Assembly (NCBI GenBank): GCA_002900995.3
Contig: CM035312.1
Coordinates: 1,054,001 to 1,118,000, forward strand
Direction: 5' to 3'
Length of the DNA: 64,000 nt
Source of the DNA: Ganoderma boninense
Taxonomy: Eukaryota > Basidiomycota > Agaricomycetes > Polyporales > Polyporaceae
This document shows positions 22,010 to 34,073 of the stretch, in pieces (the first letter of the stretch is position 1; each line of letters opens with the position of its first letter). The position numbers and the translations under genes are program-made. The notes beneath the pieces are model-generated. The model made no database searches, was not told where the DNA came from, and saw only the letters and a list, made by a program, of their open reading frames with translations.

Positions 22010-24519
22010 ATGGTGTCCAAGAACAAGATCGTCACCGATGGCGATCCTCTCGCGTACGTTCTCGCTCCGCCTCCGAACGAGACCGAGGAGCAACGCCAGA
22101 TACGCCTCGCCGCCGAGGCGGAGGCGAAGCGGATTTCGGACGCGATAGACGAGGAGCTGCAACGACAGGCAAAGGCAGAGAAGCGCGGGCCGAAGCTCGT
22201 GAAGATCCTCCTGCTCGGTGAGTTTCGAGTATGCCATTCCGAACGGTAGCCGGGGAAAGCTGACGCTCCTTCATCGTCGGATGCGTAGGTCAGAGCGAGT
22301 CGGGTACGTGTACAATTTTATCACTAGTGTCAAATGAGGCGCGCGTCGGTGCTGACCTTTGGGGAAGGCAAATCAACCACCCTCAAGAGTGAGTGGTTTC
22401 CTCCGTCGGCGTTGGGAGCTACATGTCTGACGGTTGTGGTATCCCCCAGACTTCCAGCTTATGAATACTCCGAAGGTACGGGCTGCGGTGCGATTTTTAA
22501 CGCGTGCCGGGTCACCGACGCCCTGCCGTTACACAGGCGTTTCGGGCTGAACGCGCCTCATGGCGCGCGGTTGTCCACCTCAACGTCGTCCGCTCCATCC
22601 GCGTCATTCTAGAAGCGATAGCGGACGCCCAGTTGCACCAAGCCTCCCTGAACAACAACAATTCGCCCATCCGCACCCATCACCCAGAGCTCGGCCACTC
22701 GCCATCGATGTCGTCCCTTGCGTCGCGCTATAGGCATCCGCCGCTGACGGCTGAACATCTCAAGCTCAAGCTGCGGCTCTCGCCCCTGGTCCAGGTCGAG
22801 GAGGCACTCATTCGCAGACTGACCCCAGAAGGCTCGGGGGAATTCGAAGCCACGCAGCTGCGCGCGAATGGCTCCCACGCCGATCGCGCCAGGGCGCTCG
22901 ACAAGGAGGTCGCGGTCAATAGCCAATTTGCGTGGAAGGGCATGCTCAGCCGGGTGCTCAATCGCAACAGCATGGACAGTCTGGAGCCCACCGACCCTGA
23001 TGTGAGTGATGCGCTTAATTGCTGGCTTCTGAATCGGGCTCCCGGCTTTCAGCTCTCGACATGTCGGGGAGGATTATGTCCGGGCATCAGAAGATAGAAG
23101 CTTATCGGGCTTGATTCACATACAGGACCCTGCGAGGATTCTCCAAGCGTGTGCGGACGATATGATCACACTGTGGAGGGATCCGACAATCAAGAAGATG
23201 TTGCGCGCCCAGGGTATCCGCCTCGAAGACATGCCTGGATTGTGAGTTGGCTTCGGTTGTCTTGCGTTTGGAGGGCCGCATCCCCTTGTCTCTCTGGTTG
23301 GTTTATTGAAACATTGGGGGAATTTGCAGCTTCCTTGACTCGCTCGAGCGTGTCACACAACCGAGATACGTGCCCACGGATGGTACGCGCGCATTAATTT
23401 CTAGCTTCTTTTCTAGATGTCTGACGGGAACATTTCGGTCTATTTTGCAGATGATATTCTGCGTGCCAGGCTGAAGACCTTGGGCGTGTCCGAGCACCGG
23501 TTCACTATCAGAGAGGGTGAGAACATGTGATGACTGCCCCTGGATACACTCACACCAACGCGGGTAGGGTACTCAGGAGGGATGGCTCGGGACCTGCGGA
23601 TATACGATGTCGGCGGGCATCGGTCGCTGGTACGTGTTTCTCTTGACACCATCCGCGCCTCCGTGCAAGGCGACTAACGCATCCGTGTTCTCCAGCGAGG
23701 TCTGTTCGATTCTCTGCTCTGGCTTCATGCATGGCCCTGACTGAGATCCGTATCGCCTTGTGACGTTGTAGCCGCTTGGGCGCCCTTCTTTGATGACATG
23801 AAGTGAGCTTTCCTTCGAACCACGCCTTCTCCTCCCTCACTCCGATTATCACCTCCGACTCCACTTCCGACCAAGGCTTCTGAGTCTGACATGTGTTTAT
23901 GATTCGCAGCGCGATCCTGTTCCTCGCGCCATTGAGCGGGTTCGATCAGGTGCTGGCAGAGGACGAGACCGTAAACAGATTAGAAGACTCGGTGTTGCTG
24001 TGGAAGTCGATATGCTCCAACCCGCTGCTTGGCAAGACGAACCTCATCCTGTTCTTGAACAAGATCGACATCTTCCGGGCAAAGCTCGAGGCAGGCATCC
24101 TCTTTGGCCAGTACATCATCTCGTATGGAGGCCGGCCGAATGACTACGACAGCACCTCTTCATGTGAGTGTGATGCCGATGCTGTTGATTGCATGTGCGG
24201 ATGCCAGAACGTGTTCCTAATTGACATCGGGGATGTGCTCAAACAGACATGCGGAGGAAATTTGGGCAGATCCACAAGGAGTATTCTCCGCAGGCACGCA
24301 AGTTTTACTGCCATTTCACTTCCGTCACAGTACGTCCCCGGCAGTCGTGCATGTGTAGTAATATGGCTGACGTCATGCGTAGGAGACGAAGTCGACCTCG
24401 GAAGTCCTGGTCAATAGTGAGTAAACTGCGCTCTGCTCTGAGGCGCATGTGTTGACATGGCTATAGTCCAGGAGATGATCATCATGTCGAACCTACAGAG
24501 CATCGCCCTAACGGGCTGA
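22010..24519 (+). CDS. Divergent heterotrimeric G-protein alpha subunit
   Basis: Fifteen exons: 22010-22217, 22289-22303, 22368-22388, 22450-22475, 22537-23001, 23126-23241, 23330-23382, 23451-23516, 23577-23629, 23696-23699, 23772-23802, 23910-24163, 24247-24329, 24383-24416, 24467-24519; 1482 nt, 493 residues, versus about 350 in canonical G-alphas. P-loop GQSESGKST near residue 70 is split over three exons. Residues about 95-300 hold an expanded helical domain with Ser/Asn-rich inserts. Switch I DDILRARLK keeps the catalytic Arg. Switch II is DVGGHRSLRAAW near 334, with His where the catalytic Gln normally is. NKID is near 403 and the base-recognition loop reads TSVT (canonical TCAT) near 461. 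It starts MVSKNK, so there is no N-myristoylation site (MG). Most likely a basidiomycete-specific signalling G-alpha with altered GTPase cycle. Confidence 0.93.
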
Positions 24520-25625
24520 CACGTTCTACGATGTACTATCCGCCGCCGACATTTGTGCGCAAAATTACCGCTCGTTATTGCTCGCAGGCGAGATGGATTG
24601 GTGCCAGCGTGCTGCCCACCAGACGGTCGTTTGCTAATGGACTTCTGCAGTCACTATACCTGACGCCCTCACTGTTGTATTATACCTCGATCACACCTGC
24701 GTGTTACATCGCTTTGGGAATGCTATCATCGACTTCGGTAATAAAAGCCCTGGTCTACCTGAGCCGCCGTACCCTCCAGGAAGCATCCGCATTTACGTCC
24801 TTTAATGCGTTCTCCGTCTGCTGCGCATGCTATCACAGCGGTCGCCGTGGGCTGCGCTTCTCTATGACGTTAGCATCACCATAGCCCCAGCCCCAGCACA
24901 TGGGGGAAGTCCCGGAAGGTGCAGTCCCCACTCGGAGCCACTTCCGAGGCCCGTGAATAGGATCGGGAACAGGCCCACTAGGGCCCGAGACGGTTGAGTT
25001 GGAGGGGATGATAGCAAAAACACCAAGAGAGCGTGCGAGGCTGAGCACGGAGTTGGGCCACGTCGCGAAGGCACGGACGACTTCCGACGCCGATCCCCAA
25101 CGGATTGCTGCAGTCACGTGAGTACAACGAGGGTGAAGGGGCGCGACCGAGAGCGCAGTGAGGCGTTGTGGAGAAAGAGACAGCAGTCTGGCAGCGGTCC
25201 GGCCAGGCTCGAGAGGACTCGAGAGCGGCCGCGAGAACGCGACAGCGGCGGCTGTGGTGCGAGGAAATAATATGGGGCAGGAGGACGGGATGGAGCGAGA
25301 GGCGCTCTGTTGGTGGGTGCAGGCGCCAGGACCCGGGAACCGCGGCGGTATTCCAGCCGTTACCTCCGCTATTCAAAGTCGTGGACCCTTTCAAATCGAC
25401 CCCGAAATGAACGACACTCGCAGAACATGGGTAAAATACAGGTTGGTTGTGCTGTTCAGCTACGTATAGTAGACGAAGTATCCAAGGGCGACGGTCGCAA
25501 GGAAAGAGGCAGAGAGAATGGGGTGTCGGGAAACGCCGGGTGGGGTCCCGGCGAGAGTGACGAACGCCAAGTTTGTGAGAAGCGTTTGCTGACCCCAACG
25601 CTTGCCCCAACGAAAAGATCGGTCG
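24520..25625. other. Intergenic region upstream of the desaturase
   Basis: 1.1 kb without a supportable gene. A 210-codon minus-strand frame (24978-25610) has no recognisable domain. The region probably contains regulatory sequence of the desaturase gene. Confidence 0.5.
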
Positions 25626-25632
25626 TATATAA
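25626..25632 (+). promoter_or_regulatory. TATA box of the delta-9 desaturase gene
   Basis: TATATAA lies 52-58 bases upstream of the ATG at 25684 with a C/T-rich stretch between, a strong core-promoter layout. Confidence 0.65.
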
Positions 25633-25683
25633 CCTTAGCGATGCCACACTCAACTCCCCGCCCCTCCCTCCTCCTCCACATCC

Positions 25684-27421
25684 ATGTCTTCCGTCGTCAA
25701 CCGAGCGGCGCCCACCATGGAGGCCACCGTCCCTACCCCGCCCATGACAGTTCCCGCCAGCGCGAAGGATGAAGAGCCCATCGACGCCAACATCCCCGAC
25801 AACTACGTCTCCTGGACCATTAAGAACCAGAAAGAGCGTGCCCCAATCACTTGGGACAACTGGTACAAGGAGCTCAACTACCTCTCCATCGCCATCCTCA
25901 CCATCACCCCTTCCATCGCCATCTACGGTGCCTTCAACGTGCCGCTCCGCTGGCAGACCGCCGTCTTCAGCGTGTTCTACTACTTTGTGACGGGCCTCGG
26001 TGAGTAGCTCCACCCTTGTTCCGCGTTGGTTGTCGATGCCCGTGGCTCAGCGGTGCTCGATCGCGATCGCGGCAGCTTGATCGAACGTCTTCGGTGCTAA
26101 CTTCACGTTGCGTGCTGGCAGGAATTACCGCGGGCTACCACCGTCTCTGGGCACACCGCGCCTACAACGCGTCGAAACCTCTCCAGTATTTCCTTGCGAT
26201 TGCTGGTGCCGGTGCGGTTGAAGGTTCTATCAAGTGGTGGTCCCGCGGCCACCGCGCGCATCACCGCTACACCGACACGGCCTTGGACCCATACAACGCG
26301 CACGAGGGCTTCTTCTTCTCGCATATCGGTTGGATGCTAGTGAAGCCCCGTCGCAAGCCTGGTGTCGCGGACGTTAGCGACCTCAGCAAGAACGAGGTTG
26401 TGAGATGGCAGCACCGCTGGTACCGCACCCTCATTATCACCTGCGGTTTCGTCCTCCCGACCGTGGTCTGCTGGCTCGGCTGGGGAGACTTCTGGGGCGG
26501 TTACGTCTTCGCTGGCGCTGCCCGTCTCTGCTTCGTTCATCACGTACGTTCACCCTTGGCAACCCGACTATATGCGCATATACTGACCTCGGTAACAGTC
26601 CACCTTCTGTGTCAACTCTCTCGCGCACTGGCTCGGCGAGACCCCCTTCGATGACAAGCACACTCCTCGCGACCACATGATCACTGCTCTGGTCACCATC
26701 GGCGAGGGTTACCACAACTTCCACCACCAGTTCCCCATGGACTACCGTAACGCGATCAGGTGGTACCAGTACGACCCCACCAAGTGGTTCATCTGGGTCT
26801 GCGCCAAGTTCGGTCTCGCCAGCCACTTGAAGGTCTTCCCCGAGAACGAGGTCGCCAAGGGCCAGCTTACCATGCAACTCAAGCGTCTCCGCGAGAAGCA
26901 GGAAGGGTTGAACTGGGCTCCCGACAGCAACGATTTGCCCGTTATCAGCTGGGACAGCTGTAAGTAGCGCGTTTTCTTCCCTCCGATCGCATGTTGCTGA
27001 TGCGTCTCTTGCACGTAGTCCAAGAGCAGTCTATGAAGCGTCCCCTGGTTATTATCGCTGGCTTCATCCACGACGTCTCCTCTTTCATCGACGAGCATCC
27101 TGGTGGCCGTCATCTCATTGCGAAGATGATTGGCAAGGACGGCACTACGGCGTTCTTCGGTGGCGTCTACGACCATTCCAATGCTGCTCACAACGTAAGC
27201 TTCCTCCGCATGCCGCATATTCTTGGTCCAGTGCTCATCCTTGTGCTTCGCAGTTGCTTTCCATGATGCGCGTCGGTGTTCTGCACGGCGGTATGCAGCA
27301 CGGCCTTGACGACAAGCGGGTTCCTCCTGCACAGCGTCTTCGGGTTGCTCGGTATACTGAGCTCGCGTCACCATACGCTTCGTCGACCGCCGCTTCGGAC
27401 TACGAGGGCATGCTCGGCTGA
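25684..27421 (+). CDS. OLE1: Acyl-CoA delta-9 fatty-acid desaturase with C-terminal cytochrome b5
   Basis: Introduces the cis-9 double bond into palmitoyl- and stearoyl-CoA in the ER membrane, using electrons from the fused cytochrome b5 domain. Exons: 25684-25999, 26122-26543, 26599-26959, 27019-27194, 27254-27421; 480 residues. Three histidine boxes: HRLWAH (112-117), HRAHH (149-153) and HNFHH (285-289); the extra NSLAH is also present. TM pairs lie at about 68-105 and 215-245. The cytochrome b5 domain starts near 367, with the haem ligand motif DEHPGG near 391-396 and HSNAAHN later. Length and order match Ole1-type fungal enzymes. A TATA box sits just upstream. Confidence 0.97.
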
Positions 27422-28124
27422 GTTATGTCCCCTTTCCGGAGGTTTCGGTCTGTCGTGTCTGGATTGTATGTTCCGCGCATTGTGTACATTTTGCTGCCTC
27501 CGCTCTCGCATCATCGTTCGTGGTTTCGTCGCATAACCTAGACTTATTAGAGTAAAAACCGGCCGCACAGGGATTTTATGGGGCCAAAGATGGGTCTGGG
27601 ACAAGCTGTTGGATGGGGATGACGCCGGATGGCTTTTTGGGGACGGGGTTGGGCCATTTTCATGATCATGACGTGTGTAGTAGAAATCATAATCAACGAT
27701 GATGAATTCATTGAAAGTGGTTCGGAGCATGCAGTAGAGTTTGAGAGTCGTGCAGTCCACCTTTCGATGCGCCACCGGATGGTGAGTACGAGTCGTCTAT
27801 TTACGCAATTGTTGTCGACCTGCAATGTTTAGGGGAAAATGGCTTGGCCAGAAACATCAAACGGAAGCGATTCTAGGAAGACGGATGGGTGAGATTGGAA
27901 CATGAGATAGGTCCTCCGCTGTGTTTCACAACTCCCTTCCTTTTCGCTCCAGGAGATGGTTAGTCACTAACGAGCCGGAGTAGTAGACGAATACGTGCTA
28001 CGACATGCGCCTCTTCTTGCCGGAAGCGATGGGGAGGGGACGCACACGTGACTGGTGCGACGCGTCGGGGATGCAGACCGCAATGTGAGAGTCGGACCGC
28101 GACGACGACATTGCTCATGGCGTT
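27422..28124. other. Intergenic, nothing recognised
   Basis: 3' region of the desaturase and upstream region of the BTB gene. A short minus-strand frame at 27368-27825 has no domain. Confidence 0.5.
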
Positions 28125-30212
28125 ATGCCCAACACTCCCACAGACAACGTCGTCCCTCTGGCTGCCAATCCTCCTCCTCCTCTGACCGACGACCCTGGCT
28201 TGTCGACTGACGGCACGAACGAAGTTCCTGGCAGCGACGAACACGCAGACCCCATAACCCCGTCTGACTACGAGTCCGACTCCAGCGACGCTGACAGCCT
28301 GCCGGAGGTCTCTCAGATCCTTAGCCAGTGCACTTCAAAATCGAGTCTCCAAGGTCCATCACTGTCGAGTGACTTAGAATCGTTCAACTGCTCGTCGCAG
28401 GACAAGGAGCACGTCGAGACTCAAGGACTGCGTTCCTCATCTACTCCGATGGCGAAAGCAGAAGAAGTCGACGAGCCAATACCTACGCCCTCTCCTGCAC
28501 GGAGGCAGATGCAGACACGTAAGTCTGCGCGCAAGTCAAACCAGGAACCCCCAGCTTCCTCGTCAAGTTCCTCTGTGGTACAGGACATCGTGTCGACAGA
28601 GTGTGTGAGTACCACGCCGACGAGCACCCCAAAGTCCAAGGGTAGTACCACAGAGGCCCCGAAAAAGGGGGTCTCTACGAGGAAACGGAAGTCGGCCACT
28701 GGCGATGACGTCCTTCCTCAGGTCTCTGCGTCGCAGCCTCCGCCTGCACAGTAAGTTCCTCGCATCTTTCGACGCATGCATGCGGCAACTCATGCGCGAA
28801 CAGACCGTCAAAGCGTGCACGTCTAGCACAAGATATGGCAGCGCCCCCTTCTGCTAGCCAACCTCTTCCGCGTCCTGTGTCTCCGTCTAAAGCCAAGAGA
28901 CCTTCTTCGTTTGCAGCGCCAGCACTTGTTCTCGACGCCGAAACCATCCTCCTCTCGAGCAACTACTATGGCCGCCCCTGCAAGTACCAAAGGGAAGGGC
29001 AAGGGCAAGCAAAAGACTGCGAACCGGAAAAGGAGCGCCAACTTTTGGCATCTGGACGGTTCGGTCGTGGTGCAGGTCCATAATACGCTATTCCGGCTTC
29101 ATCGGTCGCGTCTTGCACAGCAGTCGGAGTTCTTTGCGAATTTGTTTGCCATGGATGGAAGGTCTGTGTTGTGTATACCGGATGATGACGAGCCAAATGC
29201 TCAGCGTGGTTGCGATGGCAGGTCGAAGGAGGTGTTCGATCCAGATATCATCGAGGAGCGGGACATTGTAGACAGCTGTCCCGTCTATCAGGTCAAGAAC
29301 GTGAGTGTACTCGACTTCGAGCGACTGCTCACCGCTCTCGACGCAGGAATGTATGTTGCTATAGACGTTTTCTGGGCATATACGGCTTGAACTCATCTTT
29401 GCATGTCCAGCGCGTACGCGATCAATCCGCCTCCCTTCCGCGTCCTGGCGTCCCTCCTTCGCGCTGCGCACACGCTGTCCTTCAAGACCATCATCATCTT
29501 TGCGACCCACCTCCTCCGCGAGATGTGGTCCCAAGACCTCTCGCGTCTCCCCTCGTCCTCCTCGCCTGAGCGCCGCGTGCACGCGCTTGCGACAATCCTG
29601 CTTGGCCAGCAGTGCACCGTGCCCGAGATCCTCAAGCCCGCATACTACGAGCTCCTTCGTACCTCCGCGTTCGGACAGGACCTCCCCGCATATATTCACG
29701 CCGAATCGGAAGCCTCAGACGCGGCACCCAAGATGCCGGAGACGGATGCAGACGAGGCGCATGCGCCACCCGCGCGGCTTGCCGCCTCCGACCTTGTCAG
29801 GCTCGCAGCGGCAAAGGACGCGCTGCAGAAGGAGTGGCTCGCTCTGGTGCGTCCCCCGCTGCCCTCGGCATTCCCGTGTCCGCTTGCGGCCCACTTGCGC
29901 AGTTCGAATTCTGGTGCCGAAGGCGGCAGAGGAGAGGGGGCACCGGAGAGCTCAAAGGATGCGACGGCACGGGAGTGTGCGAGGGCCCAGAAGGCGGACG
30001 TGACAGGCTGGACGGCGCGCCTGCTGCAGAACGGTGTGTTCGAGGTGGGCTTCGCGGACGTGTTTGAGGGCATTCGGCAATTGATCGAGATGGAGTGGGG
30101 CGAGATGGGCTACTGTGTCGGTTGCGTGAGCGAGCGACGGGATGCATGGGAGGAGACGAGGGAGAGGCTATGGAGGCAGTTAGACGTACTGCTTGGGCTG
30201 AGGGGCGAGTGA
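28125..30212 (+). CDS. BTB/POZ-domain protein with basic, disordered N-terminal extension
   Basis: The BTB part is secure: NFWHLDGSVVVQVHNTLFRL opens the fold, followed by SRLAQQSEFFANLFAM, then DFERLLTALDAG, an intron at 29351-29410, and AYAINPPPFRVLASLLRAAH, the pattern of agaricomycete BTB proteins. The C-terminal third is helical and ends RQLDVLLGLRGE. Upstream, an open frame from ATG 28125 (Ser/Pro-rich, KSARKSN, RKRKS) splices through a 28751-28801 intron to an exon with the nuclear-localisation-like PSKRARLAQ. That exon joins the BTB frame only through a 40-nt intron (about 28877-28916). The BTB gene could instead start at ATG 28968. Role probably as an adaptor, for example in protein degradation or transcription; not shown by sequence. 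Confidence 0.7.
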
Positions 30213-30424
30213 GGAGTTAATCGCACAGTCTTGGAGCTTGTGTTCTTGTGTTTCGGGCCTGGTATCGTACACTTGTTATCTTATTGCTGCTAGTACATTA
30301 ATGCGTAGTAGTCCTACAGTATGTGCTGAGACTATTCAAACTTGAATGACAAAGGGGCGTTTGGTCTTTTCACGGGTGATGGAGGATCTGAGGAACTTTT
30401 CATTCAAAAGTGAAGGCGCCTGCA

Positions 30425-32803
30425 TCATGGCGGCGGCCGCGCCGTTTGGCAAGAGGCCTTATGCTTGGGCCAATGTGACCTTTGGCAGGATGGACTGCAA
30501 TAGCTACATCGTAGTCGAAACAATCAGAACACCAAACTCAATGCGCCAGACATGCACCAGGACTTACAACACGTTTCCACAGCGCGAACACCTCTTCAGA
30601 GACGCGGTTGAGTTCTTGCACCACGAACACCGGTTCAACTTCGTCCTAACCGTATTTCTGGATAGGGCCTCGAATGAACCCGGCGCTGGCACTGGATTTG
30701 GAAGACAAAAAGGCAGTTGGGTTCGATCCGTCTCGGCTACAATGAAGTTCAACGAAGATCGGGTGAAGTCGAGGAAAACGACTGCAGAGAACGTACCAAC
30801 CGCCAGTTCGCCGAGGCGCACTGTGAGGCGCTCCCATTGCAGAATAGTGCCATCACGATAGTTCTCAAAGAGCCACTTGCGAGCAAGCCCAATATCGGAT
30901 TGCATGGGAGGGTCTCGACGGATCTCATCGAACCTTTCAGCGGTGCAGAGCATTTCTAGCAGCGGCTACATGGTGAGGTGAAAAGGCCATTAGACGGACT
31001 ACACGTACGCGGAGGCACGGAGCATTCGCACCTCGTAATTGGACAAATCATCGTGCATGTCCAACGCGTCCGTGACAACCCTGACCACGATATACCAGTT
31101 AAGGATGGTCGACCGCTGATGCGCATCCGGAGGGGCCATCTCCAAGTAGAGTTCCGCTTTCTCCATCGCCTCCTTGAAGTGCGCTGCCGCCGCATCCGTC
31201 CGAGTCGCCTCGTCGTTCCCAGAATTGTCCTCCCACAGCAACCAACATCCCTGCTCTCCCAGCACCTTCACGGCCTCAAAGAGCAGCTGCCGTCGCAGAA
31301 AGGGTGTCAGGTCGTTGGATGCGAGGGCCGTATTGATCGCGCGCGGCCGAAGGAAGAAGTCGAGGTGAGCAAGACAATAAGCGTAACGTGCGTATCCAAG
31401 CTCTGGGTTCCGCCCCAATTCGTCCTCGGCACGGTCTAACGCCCTCTGGTATTGCTTCTTGATGAGGAGGGAGTACAGTTCGAGGATCGCGGCCGCGTCC
31501 AAATCTTCGATACAAGACTCCAGAACGTTGGTTAATTTCAGTCCACTTCCACTAGCGCCTACTATCGAGTCCTCATTGAGGCCGATGAACAACTCGCTGT
31601 ATTGCAGGTGCTCAGCAAGGCAACGTCCAAGAGTACGTGCGTCGTTGTCTTCGTGGAACTGAGCCAACGCCGATTCTACAGCAGAGTTACGTCGAGCCTC
31701 GACGATGGTCTCGCAAGAATCGACGCCATAAGCGTCCATCGAGCGTTGAAGGTCTTCTGGAAGCCCAGCGTACTCGTTGCGTGACATGCGTTGTAACGGG
31801 GCTGGGGCTCTATTTGGGGCTTGAAAGCCGATATTACCGGTCTGTTCGAGCTCGACACGTACGAGTCGCAGGAGAGCGAGAGCACCATTGCAACGGGCCC
31901 CAAAATGGCGACTGCGAGTGAGGGCGGAATAATAGGCAAGCAGGAAAGGAATATCTTTGAGTCGACTTTCTTTGGGAAAAACAGGCGGGGCCTTCGCGAG
32001 GATTGCCATGGCGAGTTCGAGGGTCTTCTCCGAGAGAAAACGGGGGTCTCGAACTACATCAAGAAGAGAGGAGAGCACGTCTCTGAGATAAATGGCGTCG
32101 GCGACACTCGCATCCGATGGACCTTGCGAAGAGATTGTATATAGAGTACCATGCGCCAGGGTCCTGATGGTGAAGTCCGCGATTTGCTGATCACCTGGAT
32201 GATCTTGCAAGATTTTCAAGATCGCGGGATTGTGTCGACAGAGCTCCAAGGCAGATTCGACAGGCTTGTAGCCGGCTTTGTAGATAAGGAAGTGAAATAA
32301 ATTCTCAGCCAATCCCCCAGCTCGAGGAATGCCAAGAAGCGGTATGAGCTTCGTGATTAAACCTAGAAAACGCCAGCCAGGGGTACGGTTAGTGCGAGGT
32401 TCGAACATCGAGGGCCTATGTAACTGTCACCTGCACACAACAACTGCTCATGTAAAAGCGCATCGGCAGCCATCTTGGTCCATATAATGCATACGAGCAT
32501 TGACGTCGTGGTATCTGACGTCGCGAGTGCGCTTGAGTAGCACTCATCCAAGCGTCGGCTACAGTCGTCAAAGTCCAGGTGGACTTTCTTCAGCCCCGTC
32601 CGGGTGGTCAAGTCTAGCATGAGTTCGTTAACTTGATTCATGGGTTCGAGAAGGGAGCAGGTACCTGGAATGCCAAGACTCTTCCGCAATTGATCTGCAT
32701 TCTCCTCCAGACCTGCAAACGTCGACTGCAAGACATGTGGATGCACGGGTTCTGCCAGCGCCTCGATGCTATGTTGAGAAGCTCCGAGCTGATGGCGTGA
32801 CAT
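30425..32803 (-). CDS. Large helical protein with C-terminal MYND zinc finger
   Basis: Starts at ATG 32803, with introns near 32432-32366, just below 31000, about 30795-30755 and about 30563-30500, and ends at TGA 30425-30427. The body (about 700 residues) is alpha-helical, with SALELCRHNPAILKILQDHP and ILELYSLLIKKQYQRALDRA suggesting TPR/ARM-like repeats. The MYND finger is CSWCKNSTASLKRCSRCGN, then YCSPSCQRSHWPKHKASC, with all eight Zn ligands (C2-C2-C2-HC) in the expected spacing; its last third is encoded by a small exon not obvious without splicing. MYND fingers bind proline-rich partners, often in transcription or chromatin regulation. Partner unknown. Confidence 0.82.
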
Positions 32804-33405
32804 GTCCGAACGAGATACTCGGCAATCGGACGACTGAGACTCGGGACAAATAGGGTCGACAATTCTACTGTGAGATGTGTGCCTCGGAGGACGCAACGGC
32901 GAGGGTTAGGACAAAGTCCGCCGTGGGAACCTGTGCTGACGATCGCTTCAAGTCAGCGAGCTCTTAAGGTATTATCGGAGTTCAAATAGTTGCATTTCGG
33001 AGTTGAAGGTTAATATGCCGGGGGGGGGGTGCGGAACTCCGAGTATGGTGCAATTTCAGTATTCGACAGGACAACAAGAATGGTTGAAAACATCCTCGAT
33101 GACCACTATAGAGGCCTGTGGCCAGATTTTTGCCTTGATAACAATACATGAATTTCGAGGAACTTCAGTGGCTGGCAACTTGTTCCCATCTCCGTCCCGG
33201 TTCCTTCCCCACTTGATTCGTGTCCGGACTAAGGTCACCAGTCAGCCTCCATGATCACGCCAATCCAGCCTCTCCGGCACCGAGACTTTATGACCAACAC
33301 CCAGCGAGGCCCACGATCCCTCGACCTATCCGGTCCCACAGCGTCGCGACCTTTCCCGACGCGCACTCCCCCTGCGTGTTCAATCTTCCGCGTCGCTGCA
33401 TCAAC
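32804..33405. other. Divergent intergenic region
   Basis: Shared upstream region of the MYND gene (minus) and PB1-like gene (plus). Contains a G9 run near 33020. No gene seen. Confidence 0.5.
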
Positions 33406-34073
33406 ATGCCGTCAACCGCGGGCACCGATCCCCAACAGGCCACACCGAAGAAGGTCCTCACCGCCGTCCACAACCTCCCCAAGCGCACGCGAAGCCAAAC
33501 TCTCCTCGGGCAACCCGCCCGACCGCGCGCGGCTGGAAAGGAGAACGTACCCCCGGCGAGAAACCGACGTCCAAGACCGAGCCAGCAGCACCACGCCGCC
33601 CGGCCTACCCACGCCGTCGTCCCGCGCCGCTCCTCCTAGGACGGACACCCACCAGCGTCCTCGGGCTCTCGATGGGCAGCCACGCCTCGCCCGCCGTCGA
33701 CCAAGACGTGTTTTCGCATCCGCACCCATTGCCTGTCGAAGCACAATCCCCACCGCCCCACACACCCCAGCCCCAGGCTCCCAAGGCCAAGAGCGCGAAC
33801 AAGTGGGCGGCGAAGGACGGGAAGATCGTGATCAAGGTGTGGGTGCCGTCGACGGACGACATCTGGAAGCTCCGCGTGCCCGAGGACGTGCGGCTCGAGT
33901 CGTTCCGCACGCGCGTCGCGGCCAAGGTCGGCTTCGAGGTCTCGTTCTCCGCGCTCGTGTGCGGGACGCTTCGAACGATCGCGGACGACGACGCGTTCCG
34001 CGAATGGGTCGCAGGCCGCGTCGTGAACGGGCGCAACTCGCTCCTCACCGCGCACCGGCTCTCGCTGGCGTAA
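33406..34073 (+). CDS. Small protein with PB1-like domain (exon structure unresolved)
   Basis: The 3' half (33672-34073) is secure as coding: GKIVIKVWVPSTDDIWKLRV, then VRLESFRTRVAAKVGFEVSF and AFREWVAGRVVNG resembles a PB1 beta-grasp domain, which mediates pairing of signalling proteins. The 5' half reads best in another frame from ATG 33406 (KKVLTAVHNLPKRTRSQTLL, then AGKENVPP), and a third frame covers part of 33590-33660. An intron or two must connect them, but no pair of splice sites gave a convincing join by eye. Codon use is strongly GC-biased. Function unknown. Confidence 0.5.

Noticed and set aside
24978..25610. 210-codon minus frame upstream of the desaturase
   Set aside because: No domain and irregular composition; lies in the likely promoter region of the desaturase gene.
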